A stretch of DNA of 64,000 bases from Wenjunlia tyrosinilytica (GTDB taxonomy: Bacteria > Actinomycetota > Actinomycetes > Streptomycetales > Streptomycetaceae): positions 203,729 through 267,728 of the forward strand of contig NZ_BMMS01000002.1 in assembly GCF_014646055.1 (NCBI RefSeq), read 5' to 3'. Both the position numbers and the translations under genes were made by a program. Position 1 is the stretch's first letter. Every line of letters begins with the position of its first letter. The notes under the pieces are model-generated. The model searched no databases. It had not been told where the DNA came from and saw nothing but the letters and a program-made list of their open reading frames with translations. Shown here in pieces: positions 31,539 to 39,761 of this stretch.

Positions 31539-32366
31539 ATGTCCGACCGCCGCCGGACCGAGCGCCTCGTGGCCGACGCCTGCCTCGCCGTCGTGGCCGC
31601 GTGCTTCGCGCTGCCGCTGCTGTGGCTGGTGCTGGCCTCCGTCAACGGGCACGCCGATCTGCGGGTCGCTGTCCCCCACCCGTTCACCACCGGCAACTTC
31701 CGCTCCGTCCTCAACACCGACACCACCTACCGGCCCATGCTGAACAGCCTGGTGCTGTGCGGCGGGGCGACCGCGCTGTGCGTGGGGTGCGCGGTGCTCG
31801 CCGCGTATCCGCTCTCCCGCTACCGGTCGCGGCTGAAGCGGCCTTTCCTGATCACCATCCTGTTCGCGACCGGTCTGCCGATCACCGCGGTGATGGTGCC
31901 GGTGTACGGGATGTTCGTCCAGGTCGACCTGATCGACACCATGTACGGCACGGTCTACTTCCTGGCCGCGTCCGCCCTGCCGTTCGCGATCTGGCTGATG
32001 AAGAACTTCATGGACGGCGTGCCCATGGTCCTGGAGGAGGCCGCCTGGACGGACGGGGCTTCGCCGATGCAGACGCTGCGGCGGGTCGTGCTGCCGCTGA
32101 TGTGGCCGGGGGTGGTGGTCGTGACGATCTACACGTTCATCGCCATGTGGGGGAACTTCTTCGTCCCCTATCTGCTCCTGCTCTCCCCCGACCAGTTGCC
32201 CGCGTCGGTGAGCATCTTCAACTTCTTCAGCGCCCGCGGGACAGTCCAGTACGGGCAGCTGGCCGCGTTCTCGGTCCTGTACTCGCTGCCCGTGGTGGTG
32301 CTCTACACGGTGATGTCGCGCAGGCTGGGTGGAGGCTTCGCGCTCGGCGGCGCCCTCAAGGGCTGA
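31539..32366 (+). CDS. ABC sugar transporter permease 2 (MalG-like)
   Basis: The 275-residue inner-membrane partner has six helices, and the EAA loop reads VLEEAAWTDGASPMQTLRRVVLP. The ATG at 31539 starts 2 nt after the stop of permease 1, with GGAGG upstream, indicating coupling. The stop codon lies directly at the start of a 15-bp tandem repeat that separates it from the mannosidase gene. Confidence 0.92.
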   Translation: MSDRRRTERLVADACLAVVAACFALPLLWLVLASVNGHADLRVAVPHPFTTGNFRSVLNTDTTYRPMLNSLVLCGGATALCVGCAVLAAYPLSRYRSRLKRPFLITILFATGLPITAVMVPVYGMFVQVDLIDTMYGTVYFLAASALPFAIWLMKNFMDGVPMVLEEAAWTDGASPMQTLRRVVLPLMWPGVVVVTIYTFIAMWGNFFVPYLLLLSPDQLPASVSIFNFFSARGTVQYGQLAAFSVLYSLPVVVLYTVMSRRLGGGFALGGALKG

Positions 32367-32453
32367 GCCGGGTACGCAGGAGCCGGGTACCCAGGAGCCG
32401 GGTACGCAGGAGACGGCGCACAGGAGCCGGGTACCCAGGAGACGGCGCACAGG
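32366..32453. repeat. 15-bp tandem repeat between permease and mannosidase genes
   Basis: Six contiguous units of 15 or 14 bp, related to AGCCGGGTACGCAGG, start at 32366, 32381, 32396, 32411, 32425 and 32440. The first unit begins at the last base of the permease stop codon. Two units carry the variant AGACGGCGCACAGG. The array is non-coding and lies inside what should be one operon. Confidence 0.92.
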
Positions 32454-32525
32454 AGCCGGGCGGGCCGGGAGAAGCACACAGGACCAGCAGGACTACAGGA
32501 GCACTCTCAGGAGTAGGAGTACGTC

Positions 32526-35519
32526 ATGCATGACGACCGCCTCCAGGTCGAGCAGCGCCTCGACCGGGTCCTGCGGGAGCGGATCCGGCCTGCCGTCCAC
32601 GCGGAGTCCGTGCCGCTGGCGGCGACCGTGTGGCATGCGCCCGGTGAGCCCGTTCCCGTCGCCGAGGCCCTCGGCGCCGCGTATACGCCGGTCGGGGTCG
32701 GGCATCGCTGGGGCCCGCCGTGGGGCACCAGCTGGTTCCGGCTGACCGGGGAGGTGCCGCGGCAGTGGGCGGGGCGGACGGTGGAGGCCGTGGTCGATCT
32801 GGGATTCGGGATGGACCACCCCGGCTTCTCCGTCGAGGGCCTGGTCTACCGGCCGGACGCCACAGCGGTGAAGGGGCTCCATCCGCGCAGCCATTGGCTC
32901 CGGATCGCGGACTCGGCCAGGGGCGGCGAGTCCGTCGACTTCTTCGTCGAGGCCGCCGCGAACCCGCTGATCGCCGGGCCGGTCACCCCGTTCGGCGACA
33001 CCCGCACCGCCCCGGACGAGCCGCTGTACCGCCTGACCCGCCTCGATCTGGCGGTCTTCGACCAGCGGGTGTGGGAGCTGGTCCAGGACCTCGACGTGCT
33101 GGGGCAGTTGATGCACGAGCTGCCCGTGGAGACCCCGCGCCGCTGGGAGATCCTGCGGGCGGTCGAGCGGTGCCTGGACGCGCTCGACCTCGACGACGTC
33201 TCCGGCAGCGCGGGTGCGGCTCGCGGCGAGCTCGCCGGGGCGCTGGCGGCGCCGGCGCACACCTCCGCCCACCGGGTCTCGGCGGTCGGCCACGCCCACA
33301 TCGACTCGGCATGGCTGTGGCCGCTGCGCGAGACCGTCCGCAAGGTCGCCAGGACCGCCTCCAACGTCACCGACCTGATGGACGACCACCCCGGGTTCGT
33401 CTTCGCGATGTCGCAGGCCCAGCAGCTCGCGTGGATCAAGGAGCACCGGCCCGAGGTGTACGAGCGGGTGCGCGCCAAGGTCGTGCTCGGCCAGTTCGTG
33501 CCGGTGGGCGGGATGTGGGTGGAGTCCGACACGAACATGCCGGGAGGGGAGGCGCTGGCGCGGCAGTTCGTGCACGGCAAGCGCTTCTACCTGGAGGAGT
33601 TCGGCATCGAGACCGAGGAGGTCTGGCTGCCGGACTCGTTCGGCTACTCCGCGGCGCTGCCGCAACTGGTGAAGCTGTCCGGATCGCGGTGGTTCCTCAC
33701 GCAGAAGATCTCCTGGAGCGCGGTGAACCGGTTCCCGCACCACTCCTTCCGCTGGGAGGGGCTGGACGGGACCCGGGTGTTCACGCACTTCCCTCCCGTG
33801 GACACGTACAACGGCGAGTTCTCCGGGCGGGAGATGGCGCATCTGGTGGGCAACTTCCGGGACAAGGGCTCGGCCACCCGCTCGCTGGTGCCGTTCGGCT
33901 GGGGCGACGGGGGCGGCGGTCCCACCCGGGAGATGCTGGCGCGGGCGAAGCGGCTGCGCGATCTGGAGGGGTCGCCGCGCGTGGAGATCGAGAAGCCGTC
34001 GGAGTTCTTCGCCAAGGCGGAGGCCGAGTACCCGGACGCGCCCGTGTGGGTGGGCGAGCTGTACCTGGAACTGCACCGGGGGACGTACACCTCGCAGGCC
34101 AGGACCAAGCAGGGCAACCGGCGCTCGGAGTCCCTGCTGCGCGAGGCGGAGCTGTGGGCGGCGACGGCGGCGGTGCGCGGGGACTTCGCCTACCCGTACG
34201 AGACGCTGGACCGCGTCTGGAAGACGGTCCTGCTGCACCAGTTCCACGACATCCTGCCGGGTTCCTCGATCGCGTGGGTGCACCGTGAGGCGCGCCGGAC
34301 GTACGAGGAGGTGGCACGCGAGCTCAACGCGATCGTGGAGGCGGCCCAGCGCTCGCTGGCCGGGCCGGGCACGGGCACGGTGGTCTTCAACGCGGCTCCG
34401 CACGCCCGCTCGGGGGTGCCCGGGGGCGGAGCCTGCTCGGTGGAGCGCGCCGCGCCGGATGTGGAGGTGGCCGAGCTCCCCGGGGGTGGCCGGCTCCTGG
34501 ACAACGGTCTGCTGAGGGTCACCGTGGACGCGCGCGGCCTGATCACCTCCGTGTACGACATCGCCGACGAGCGCGAGTCCCTGGCGCCGGGGCAGCCCGC
34601 CAACCTCCTCCAGCTCCACCACGACCTGCCCAACCACTGGGACGCGTGGGACGTGGACGCGTTCTACCGCAATACCGTCACCGACCTCGTGGACGCCGAC
34701 GAGGTGAGCCTGGTCGCCAAGAACGCGACGGCCGCGGTGCGGGTCGTGCGCACCTTCGGCGCCTCGCGGGTCGAGCAGACGATCGCGCTGCGGGCGGGCT
34801 CTGCGACGGTCGACATGGAGACGGTGGTGGACTGGCATGAGCGGGAGAAGTTCCTCAAGGCCGCCTTCCCGCTGGATGTACGGGCGGACCGCTCGGCGGC
34901 CGAGACGCAGTTCGGGCATCTGTACCGGGCCACCCACACCAACACCAGCTGGGAGGCGGCGAAGTTCGAGATCTGCGCCCACCGCTTCCTGCACGTGGCC
35001 GAGCCCGGCTGGGGAGCGGCTCTGGTGAACGACTCGACCTACGGCCACGACGTGACCCGGACGGTGCGCGAGGACGGCGGGACGACGACCACGGTGCGGT
35101 TGTCCCTGCTGCGGGCCCCGCGCTTCCCCGACCCGGACACCGATCAGGGCACGCACGCGTTCCGGTACGCCCTGGTGCCCGGCGCGGACATCGGGGACGC
35201 CGTGAGGGAGGGCTACCGCATCAATCTGCCCGAGCGCAGGGTCCCCGGGGGCGGCTGGGTGGCCCCGCTGGTGTCGGTGGACGACGACGCGGTGGTGGTC
35301 GAGGCGGTGAAGCTGGCCGACGACGGCAGCGGCGATGTGGTGGTGCGGCTGTACGAGTCCCGCGGAGGGCGCGCCCGGACCCGGCTAACGGCGGGCTTCG
35401 AGGTGGCGTCGGTGTCGGTGACGGATCTGCTGGAGCGGCCGCTGTCCGAGGGCGGCCCGGAACTGTCGCTGCGTCCGTTCGAGATCGTGACTCTGCGCCT
35501 GCGGCGGGGCGCGCCCTAG
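32526..35519 (+). CDS. Alpha-mannosidase, glycoside hydrolase family 38
   Basis: The 997-residue cytoplasmic-type GH38 enzyme hydrolyses terminal alpha-mannosides and has no signal peptide. The zinc-binding motif VGHAHIDSAWLWPLRET is near residue 255; the nucleophile Asp is in WVESDTNMPGGEALARQF (about 335). LLHQFHDILPGSSI supplies the last zinc His, followed by the C-terminal beta domains. Length matches the bacterial/vacuolar Ams1-type subgroup. It follows the ABC importer genes, so imported mannosides are probably degraded inside the cell. Confidence 0.93.
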   Translation: MHDDRLQVEQRLDRVLRERIRPAVHAESVPLAATVWHAPGEPVPVAEALGAAYTPVGVGHRWGPPWGTSWFRLTGEVPRQWAGRTVEAVVDLGFGMDHPGFSVEGLVYRPDATAVKGLHPRSHWLRIADSARGGESVDFFVEAAANPLIAGPVTPFGDTRTAPDEPLYRLTRLDLAVFDQRVWELVQDLDVLGQLMHELPVETPRRWEILRAVERCLDALDLDDVSGSAGAARGELAGALAAPAHTSAHRVSAVGHAHIDSAWLWPLRETVRKVARTASNVTDLMDDHPGFVFAMSQAQQLAWIKEHRPEVYERVRAKVVLGQFVPVGGMWVESDTNMPGGEALARQFVHGKRFYLEEFGIETEEVWLPDSFGYSAALPQLVKLSGSRWFLTQKISWSAVNRFPHHSFRWEGLDGTRVFTHFPPVDTYNGEFSGREMAHLVGNFRDKGSATRSLVPFGWGDGGGGPTREMLARAKRLRDLEGSPRVEIEKPSEFFAKAEAEYPDAPVWVGELYLELHRGTYTSQARTKQGNRRSESLLREAELWAATAAVRGDFAYPYETLDRVWKTVLLHQFHDILPGSSIAWVHREARRTYEEVARELNAIVEAAQRSLAGPGTGTVVFNAAPHARSGVPGGGACSVERAAPDVEVAELPGGGRLLDNGLLRVTVDARGLITSVYDIADERESLAPGQPANLLQLHHDLPNHWDAWDVDAFYRNTVTDLVDADEVSLVAKNATAAVRVVRTFGASRVEQTIALRAGSATVDMETVVDWHEREKFLKAAFPLDVRADRSAAETQFGHLYRATHTNTSWEAAKFEICAHRFLHVAEPGWGAALVNDSTYGHDVTRTVREDGGTTTTVRLSLLRAPRFPDPDTDQGTHAFRYALVPGADIGDAVREGYRINLPERRVPGGGWVAPLVSVDDDAVVVEAVKLADDGSGDVVVRLYESRGGRARTRLTAGFEVASVSVTDLLERPLSEGGPELSLRPFEIVTLRLRRGAP

Positions 35520-35539
35520 GGGCCGTGGGGCGCGACGCG

Positions 35540-35545
35540 TACCCT
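35540..35545 (+). promoter_or_regulatory. -10 box of a leaderless promoter
   Basis: TACCCT ends 8 nt before GTG 35554. No Shine-Dalgarno is present, so the next gene is probably transcribed from its start codon, independently of the mannosidase operon 34 bp upstream. Confidence 0.5.
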
Positions 35546-35553
35546 TGCTCTCT

Positions 35554-36276
35554 GTGACCGTGTCGCTTCCTCTCTTCCCCCTCAATTCGGTTCTCTACCC
35601 GGGGCTCGTCCTTCCCCTGAACGTCTTCGAGGACCGCTACCGCCGACTCGTGGCGGACCTCGAGGCGCAGCCCGAGGACGTTCCCCGGCGGTTCGGGGTG
35701 GTGGCGATCAGGGACGGCAGCGAGGCCGCTCCCGTGGCGTCCTCGGGCAATGAGGCGGCGGGCGCCGCCGCGGGGTTCGGCAAGGACCTGACGAGGTCGC
35801 TGTACCCCGTGGGGTGCGTTGCCGAGATCGCCTCGGTCCAGACGCTGGGCGACGGCAGCTCGGAGCTGATCTCCTCGGGCACGACCCGTTTCCGTGTGCT
35901 GGCGATCGACGCGACGGGGCCGTATCTGACCGCCGAGGTGGAGGAGCTGCCGGAGCAGCGGGGCGACGGGGCGGGTGCGCTGGCGGCGGGGGTCGCGCGG
36001 GCGTTCCGGACGTACCAGCAGAGGCTGGCGGGGGCCCGCGAGAGTACGTTGACGGCCCTGCAGGAGCTGCCGGACGATCCGTCCGTGCTGTCGTACCTGG
36101 TCGCCGCGGCGACCGTCGCGGACACCGCGGTCAAACAGCGGCTGCTGGAGGCCCCGGACACGGCGGCCCGGCTGTCCGCCGAGCTGGAGCTGCTGCGGCG
36201 GGAGATCGCGGTGCTGCGCGAGCTGCCGTCGCTGCCCGCGGTGGAGCTGACGCGCAAGGCGCCCAGCCCGAACTAG
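35554..36276 (+). CDS. LON peptidase substrate-binding domain protein
   Basis: The 240-residue protein is a stand-alone version of the Lon N-terminal substrate-recognition domain: VSLPLFPLNSVLYPGLVLPLNVFEDRYRRL is the classical start, followed by GVVAIRDG, VGCVAEIASVQTL and a C-terminal helical bundle. No ATPase or protease domain follows. Such proteins are widespread in actinobacteria and their role is unclear. I start at GTG 35554, which fits the leaderless promoter; TTG 35545 is an alternative. The YbaK gene starts 8 nt downstream of its stop. Confidence 0.85.
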   Translation: MTVSLPLFPLNSVLYPGLVLPLNVFEDRYRRLVADLEAQPEDVPRRFGVVAIRDGSEAAPVASSGNEAAGAAAGFGKDLTRSLYPVGCVAEIASVQTLGDGSSELISSGTTRFRVLAIDATGPYLTAEVEELPEQRGDGAGALAAGVARAFRTYQQRLAGARESTLTALQELPDDPSVLSYLVAAATVADTAVKQRLLEAPDTAARLSAELELLRREIAVLRELPSLPAVELTRKAPSPN

Positions 36277-36284
36277 GAGGGGTC

Positions 36285-36854
36285 GTGGGCAGGAAGGCAG
36301 TCGACAGGAAGGGCGCCGACAAGAAGGGCGCCGACAAGAAGGGCGCGGACAGGAAAGGCGCGGACAGGAAGGGCAGGGGCGGCGGGGGGACGCCGGCGAC
36401 CGTGGCGCTGACCTCGGCCGGGGTGGCGTTCACCGTGCACTCCTACGAGCACGACCCCTCGGTGGCCGGTTACGGGGAGGAGGCGGCCGCGGCGATGGGC
36501 ACGGACCCCGGGCGCATCTTCAAGACGCTGGTCGCCGATGTGGACGGGGCGCTGACCGTGGCCGTGGTGCCGGTGACCGGGGCGCTGGACCTCAAGGCCC
36601 TGGCGGTCGCGGCCGGGGGCAAGAAGGCGGCCATGGCGGACCCGGCTGCGGCCGAGCGCACAACGGGCTACGTGCGCGGCGGCATCTCCCCGCTGGGGAT
36701 GCGCAAGCGCCTGCCGACGGTGGTGGACGCGACGGCGCTGGCCCACGAGACGGTCTTCGTCTCGGCGGGCAGACGCGGGCTGGAGGTCGAACTCGTCCCG
36801 GCCGACCTCGTCCGCCTCACCTGCGCCGCCACGGCCGCGATCGGGAAGCCCTGA
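36285..36854 (+). CDS. YbaK/EbsC-family Cys-tRNA(Pro) deacylase-like protein
   Basis: The 189-residue protein has the YbaK fold: PGRIFKTLVADVDG with the functional Lys, followed by VVPVTGALDLKALA and the late YVRGGISPLGMRKRLP. These editing enzymes hydrolyse mischarged aminoacyl-tRNA. GTG 36285 follows TAGGAGGGG. The first 30 residues are an unusual basic extension of 5-residue repeats (DRKGA, DKKGA), encoded by five 15-bp units at about 36302-36373. That segment is absent from typical YbaK proteins and may help bind RNA or simply be an expanded repeat. Confidence 0.85.
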   Translation: MGRKAVDRKGADKKGADKKGADRKGADRKGRGGGGTPATVALTSAGVAFTVHSYEHDPSVAGYGEEAAAAMGTDPGRIFKTLVADVDGALTVAVVPVTGALDLKALAVAAGGKKAAMADPAAAERTTGYVRGGISPLGMRKRLPTVVDATALAHETVFVSAGRRGLEVELVPADLVRLTCAATAAIGKP

Positions 36855-36953
36855 TCACCCGAGAGTGATCGTCCGTGCGCGAGGGGTTGTGTGGACAGTC
36901 CAGTGCGGCGACTATCCGACAAACACACTCCGACGCTGCGGAGAGGACGCGAC

Positions 36954-37028
36954 ATGCCATCGAAGCGAAGCCGCAAACGCAAAGCGCGCCGCAGACGCAA
37001 AGCCAACCACGGCCGACTCCCCGCCTGA
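36954..37028 (+). CDS. Candidate 50S ribosomal protein bL37 (24 aa)
   Basis: A 24-codon ORF encodes a peptide beginning MPSKRSRKRKARRRR and ending KANHGRLPA. About 60 percent of its residues are Lys or Arg. The 24-residue length, the K/R-rich head and the KANHG tail closely match mycobacterial bL37 as I remember it (M. smegmatis bL37, 24 residues, ending KANHGKRPNA), a protein found in cryo-EM of the 50S subunit. GGAGAGGA lies 6-8 nt before the ATG. Codons such as AAA, CGA and AGA are atypical for this genome, as expected for a short basic gene. It is too short for normal gene callers. Confidence 0.65.
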   Translation: MPSKRSRKRKARRRRKANHGRLPA

Positions 37029-37060
37029 CCGAACGGGCCCGCCCCCGCGGCGCCGGAACG

Positions 37061-37738
37061 TCAGCTCTGGTCCTTGCCGGGGGCGGGCGGTGGATCGGCG
37101 CTCTCGGGGGAGCCCCAGCCGGGCCAGTCGGGCAGGGGCGGGGACGGGTCGCGGGGGCCGAAGGCGGCGGTGAGGATCAGATGGCCGGCCATCGCCAGGG
37201 CGGGCCAGGCCAGCAGGGCGCCCTTGGCCTGGAGTTTCAGCGGGCCGTCGAAGACCTTGCCCGAGCCGACCTCTTTGGCGTGGGCGACGATGTCCGACGT
37301 CGGCCCGAGCGCCATCCCGAGGCGCCAGCCGACCACCGAGGCCAGCACCGCGCCCACGGCCAGCCCGATCACCACCGCGATACCGCCGGTGCGGCGCAGC
37401 AGGAAGACCACCAGTGCGCTCAGCAGGCCGAAGGCCGCCCCCAGCAGGGTGAACCAGCCGTCGATCCCGATGGCCTGCTCGCCCTCGCTGTCCTTGAGGT
37501 ACACCGCCTTGCCGTCCGAGATCATCGGTATCCGGGGCGCCAGCCACAGCCACGCCAGTCCGAGCAGCACTCCGGAGACGGCGACCGCGAGGGCCACGAT
37601 CGCGCCCGCACGCGCGTCCTTGGCCAGGTCCTGCGTGCTGTGGCGCGGACCGATGCCGCTCGAACCCGGCAAAGGCTCACCCTCCTCGGCTGGAGCGGCG
37701 TACGGATGCGGTCCGGGGGGAGTCTTCGGTGCGGTCAC
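37061..37738 (-). CDS. Four-helix membrane protein (DUF2567-like)
   Basis: The 225-residue protein starts VTAPKTPPGPHPYAAP. A Pro-rich cytoplasmic N-terminus precedes four membrane helices (about residues 47-70, 98-118, 126-150 and 176-196). The first extracellular loop reads RIPMISDGKAVYLKDSEGEQAIG. The C-terminal tail is Pro-rich. This layout resembles the actinobacterial DUF2567 family of unknown function, an assignment made from overall pattern and therefore tentative. It converges with the bL37-like ORF. Confidence 0.6.
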   Translation of the reverse strand: MTAPKTPPGPHPYAAPAEEGEPLPGSSGIGPRHSTQDLAKDARAGAIVALAVAVSGVLLGLAWLWLAPRIPMISDGKAVYLKDSEGEQAIGIDGWFTLLGAAFGLLSALVVFLLRRTGGIAVVIGLAVGAVLASVVGWRLGMALGPTSDIVAHAKEVGSGKVFDGPLKLQAKGALLAWPALAMAGHLILTAAFGPRDPSPPLPDWPGWGSPESADPPPAPGKDQS

Positions 37739-37794
37739 CCGGCCATGGTCCCACGATGATTCGAACGGCGTTGCCTGGGTTCCCTCGTGAGTGA

Positions 37795-38625
37795 CTACCT
37801 CGTCGCTGCCCGTCGGTACGCCCACGTGGCGACGGCCAGCGATGCGACGCCCACGCCCGCGCACACCGAGAGGTCCGCGAGGACCGCCACCCAGTCGGGT
37901 GAGGCGTCGAAGGAGCGGGCGAAGGCCTCCACACCGTAGGTGGAGGGCAGCAGATCCCGCAGCCACTGGATCGGGGCGGGGAGGTTGGAGGCCGGCAGCA
38001 CGCCCAGCAGGAGCGCCGCGGACATCCCCATCTGACCGAAGAGGGTCGCCAGCTCCTGGCGGGGGGCGAGAAGCCCCAGCGCGGCCCCCAGACCCGCCAG
38101 CGCGGCACCGGCCAGGGGTATGACCGCCGCCAGCACCCACAGGTGCGCCAGGGGCAGACCGAACAGCGCCGAGCCCGCCACCGCCGTCACCACCGCCCCC
38201 GGGACCGTGAAGGAGGCATACGCGGCCGCCGCGCCCAGCACCACCGACGCCGGGGGCACCGGGAGGGTGGCATAGGTGTCGAGGCCGCCGGAGGCACGCA
38301 GTGAGCCGAAGTACTGCGCCAGCAGGTTCAGCGCGACGAAGGCCACGACGAGAACGCTCGAGCCCGCCACGACGGCCCGCGCCGCCTCGCCGTCACCGCC
38401 GTCCACCACCCCGCGCATCATGATCATGATGCCCACGGACTGGAAGGTGGCCACGAACAGCAGCGGCATCCTGGCCACCCGCGCCCTGGACAGCTGGGCA
38501 CGGTAGACGGCGGCCAGCGAGGGCAGCAGACGGGCCCGCGGGGCCAGCGGGGCGGCCTCGGCCGCCGCCACCGGCTCTTGGCGCAGGACCGGGACCAGGG
38601 CCTCGGCCGGAACGGTGCTCACCAC
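37795..38625 (-). CDS. ABC-2 type transporter permease
   Basis: The 276-residue protein has six hydrophobic segments in the ABC-2 arrangement, with the family region LRASGGLDTYATLPVPPASVVLG after the second helix and LPSTYGVEAFAR near the last. It starts at GTG 38625 with GAGGGG 5 nt upstream, 13 bp after the ATPase gene's stop. With that ATPase it should form a small exporter of unknown substrate. Confidence 0.88.
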   Translation of the reverse strand: MVSTVPAEALVPVLRQEPVAAAEAAPLAPRARLLPSLAAVYRAQLSRARVARMPLLFVATFQSVGIMIMMRGVVDGGDGEAARAVVAGSSVLVVAFVALNLLAQYFGSLRASGGLDTYATLPVPPASVVLGAAAAYASFTVPGAVVTAVAGSALFGLPLAHLWVLAAVIPLAGAALAGLGAALGLLAPRQELATLFGQMGMSAALLLGVLPASNLPAPIQWLRDLLPSTYGVEAFARSFDASPDWVAVLADLSVCAGVGVASLAVATWAYRRAATR

Positions 38626-38638
38626 GGATTCCCCTCGT

Positions 38639-39661
38639 TCACTGCTTCACCAGGCCCTCTCCCCTGCCGCCCAGCATCAGGTACACGTCCTCCAGGCTCG
38701 GCGTGGCCAGGGTGAAGTCGTCCAGCGCGGCGAACGCGGGGCCGCCGGTCACGGTGGCCACCACCGCCCGCGCCTGATCGTGCGGCATCCGCAGGCTCCA
38801 GCGGCGGCCGGAGCACTGGGCCCGGCCCTCCAGCGCGGCGATCTCCGGGACGCTCAGCGGCGGGTCCTCCCGCCACACCAGGTCGAGCCTGACCTCGCCC
38901 GCCACGAGCGCCTTGAGCCCGGCCGGGGTGTCGCACGCGATGACGCGGCCCCGGTCGATGACCGCCACCCGGTCGAGCACGGTCTCGGCCTCGATCACAT
39001 TGTGGGTCACCAGCAGGACCGTGGTGCCGCGCTCGGCCCTGCGCCGGTCCACGGCCGCCCACACCGCCCGCCGGGCCACCGGGTCCATTCCCGTGGTGGG
39101 CTCGTCGAGCACCAGGACGGGCCGCTCGCCGACGAGCACGGCGGCGAAGCACGCCAGCCGCCGCTGGCCACCGGACAGGCGCCGGATGGGGCGCGAGGCC
39201 AGCTCCTCCAGGCCGAGTTCGGCCAGGACCTCGTCCCGCCGGGCCCTGGCGGTGCGCACGTCGAGTCCCCGCAGCCGGCCGGTGGTCTCGGCGGCCAGCG
39301 CCACGGTGAGGTCGTCCAGGGCGCTGGAGTCCTGCCCGAGGTAGCCGATCAGGCGCGAGGCGCGGTCGGGGTGGCGCACCAGGTCGTGGCCGAGGACGTC
39401 CACCGTCCCCGAGTCGGGCCTGAGCAGGCCGGTGAGCTGGCGCACGAGGGTCGACTTTCCGGCGCCGTTGGGCCCGAGGATCCCGAAGACCTCGCCGCGG
39501 CGCACGTCGAAGGTGATGCCGTCGTTGGCGCGCACGGCCGCGGCGGGGGCTGAGCGGCCGCGCCCGCCGGGGTATGTCCTGACCAGGTCGCGTACGGTGC
39601 ACACGGCCTCGCGGGCCTGCGCGGCGGCCTCGGCCGTCATCGGTCCTGTACGCGTACTCAC
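38639..39661 (-). CDS. ABC transporter ATP-binding protein (ABC-2 exporter)
   Basis: The 340-residue DrrA/CcmA-like ATPase has Walker A GPNGAGKST (about residue 65), signature LSGGQRRLACFAA, Walker B VLVLDEPTTGMD and switch His VTHN. A roughly 90-residue C-terminal extension follows, as is common in this group. I start at GTG 39661 because TACTCT lies 8 nt upstream, giving a leaderless transcript. It pairs with the downstream permease. Confidence 0.9.
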   Translation of the reverse strand: MSTRTGPMTAEAAAQAREAVCTVRDLVRTYPGGRGRSAPAAAVRANDGITFDVRRGEVFGILGPNGAGKSTLVRQLTGLLRPDSGTVDVLGHDLVRHPDRASRLIGYLGQDSSALDDLTVALAAETTGRLRGLDVRTARARRDEVLAELGLEELASRPIRRLSGGQRRLACFAAVLVGERPVLVLDEPTTGMDPVARRAVWAAVDRRRAERGTTVLLVTHNVIEAETVLDRVAVIDRGRVIACDTPAGLKALVAGEVRLDLVWREDPPLSVPEIAALEGRAQCSGRRWSLRMPHDQARAVVATVTGGPAFAALDDFTLATPSLEDVYLMLGGRGEGLVKQ

Positions 39662-39669
39662 GACCAACG

Positions 39670-39675
39670 AGAGTA
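39670..39675 (-). promoter_or_regulatory. -10 box of a leaderless promoter (ABC-2 operon)
   Basis: TACTCT on the minus strand ends 8 nt before GTG 39661, and no ribosome binding site is visible at that start. Confidence 0.45.
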
Positions 39676-39761
39676 CGCTGCGCGCCGCGTCACGCGCGCC
39701 ACGGGCCCCCTTGCCGACCTCTCACCCGCGGCCCGGCCCCGGCCTCGCCCGCGGCGGTCCC

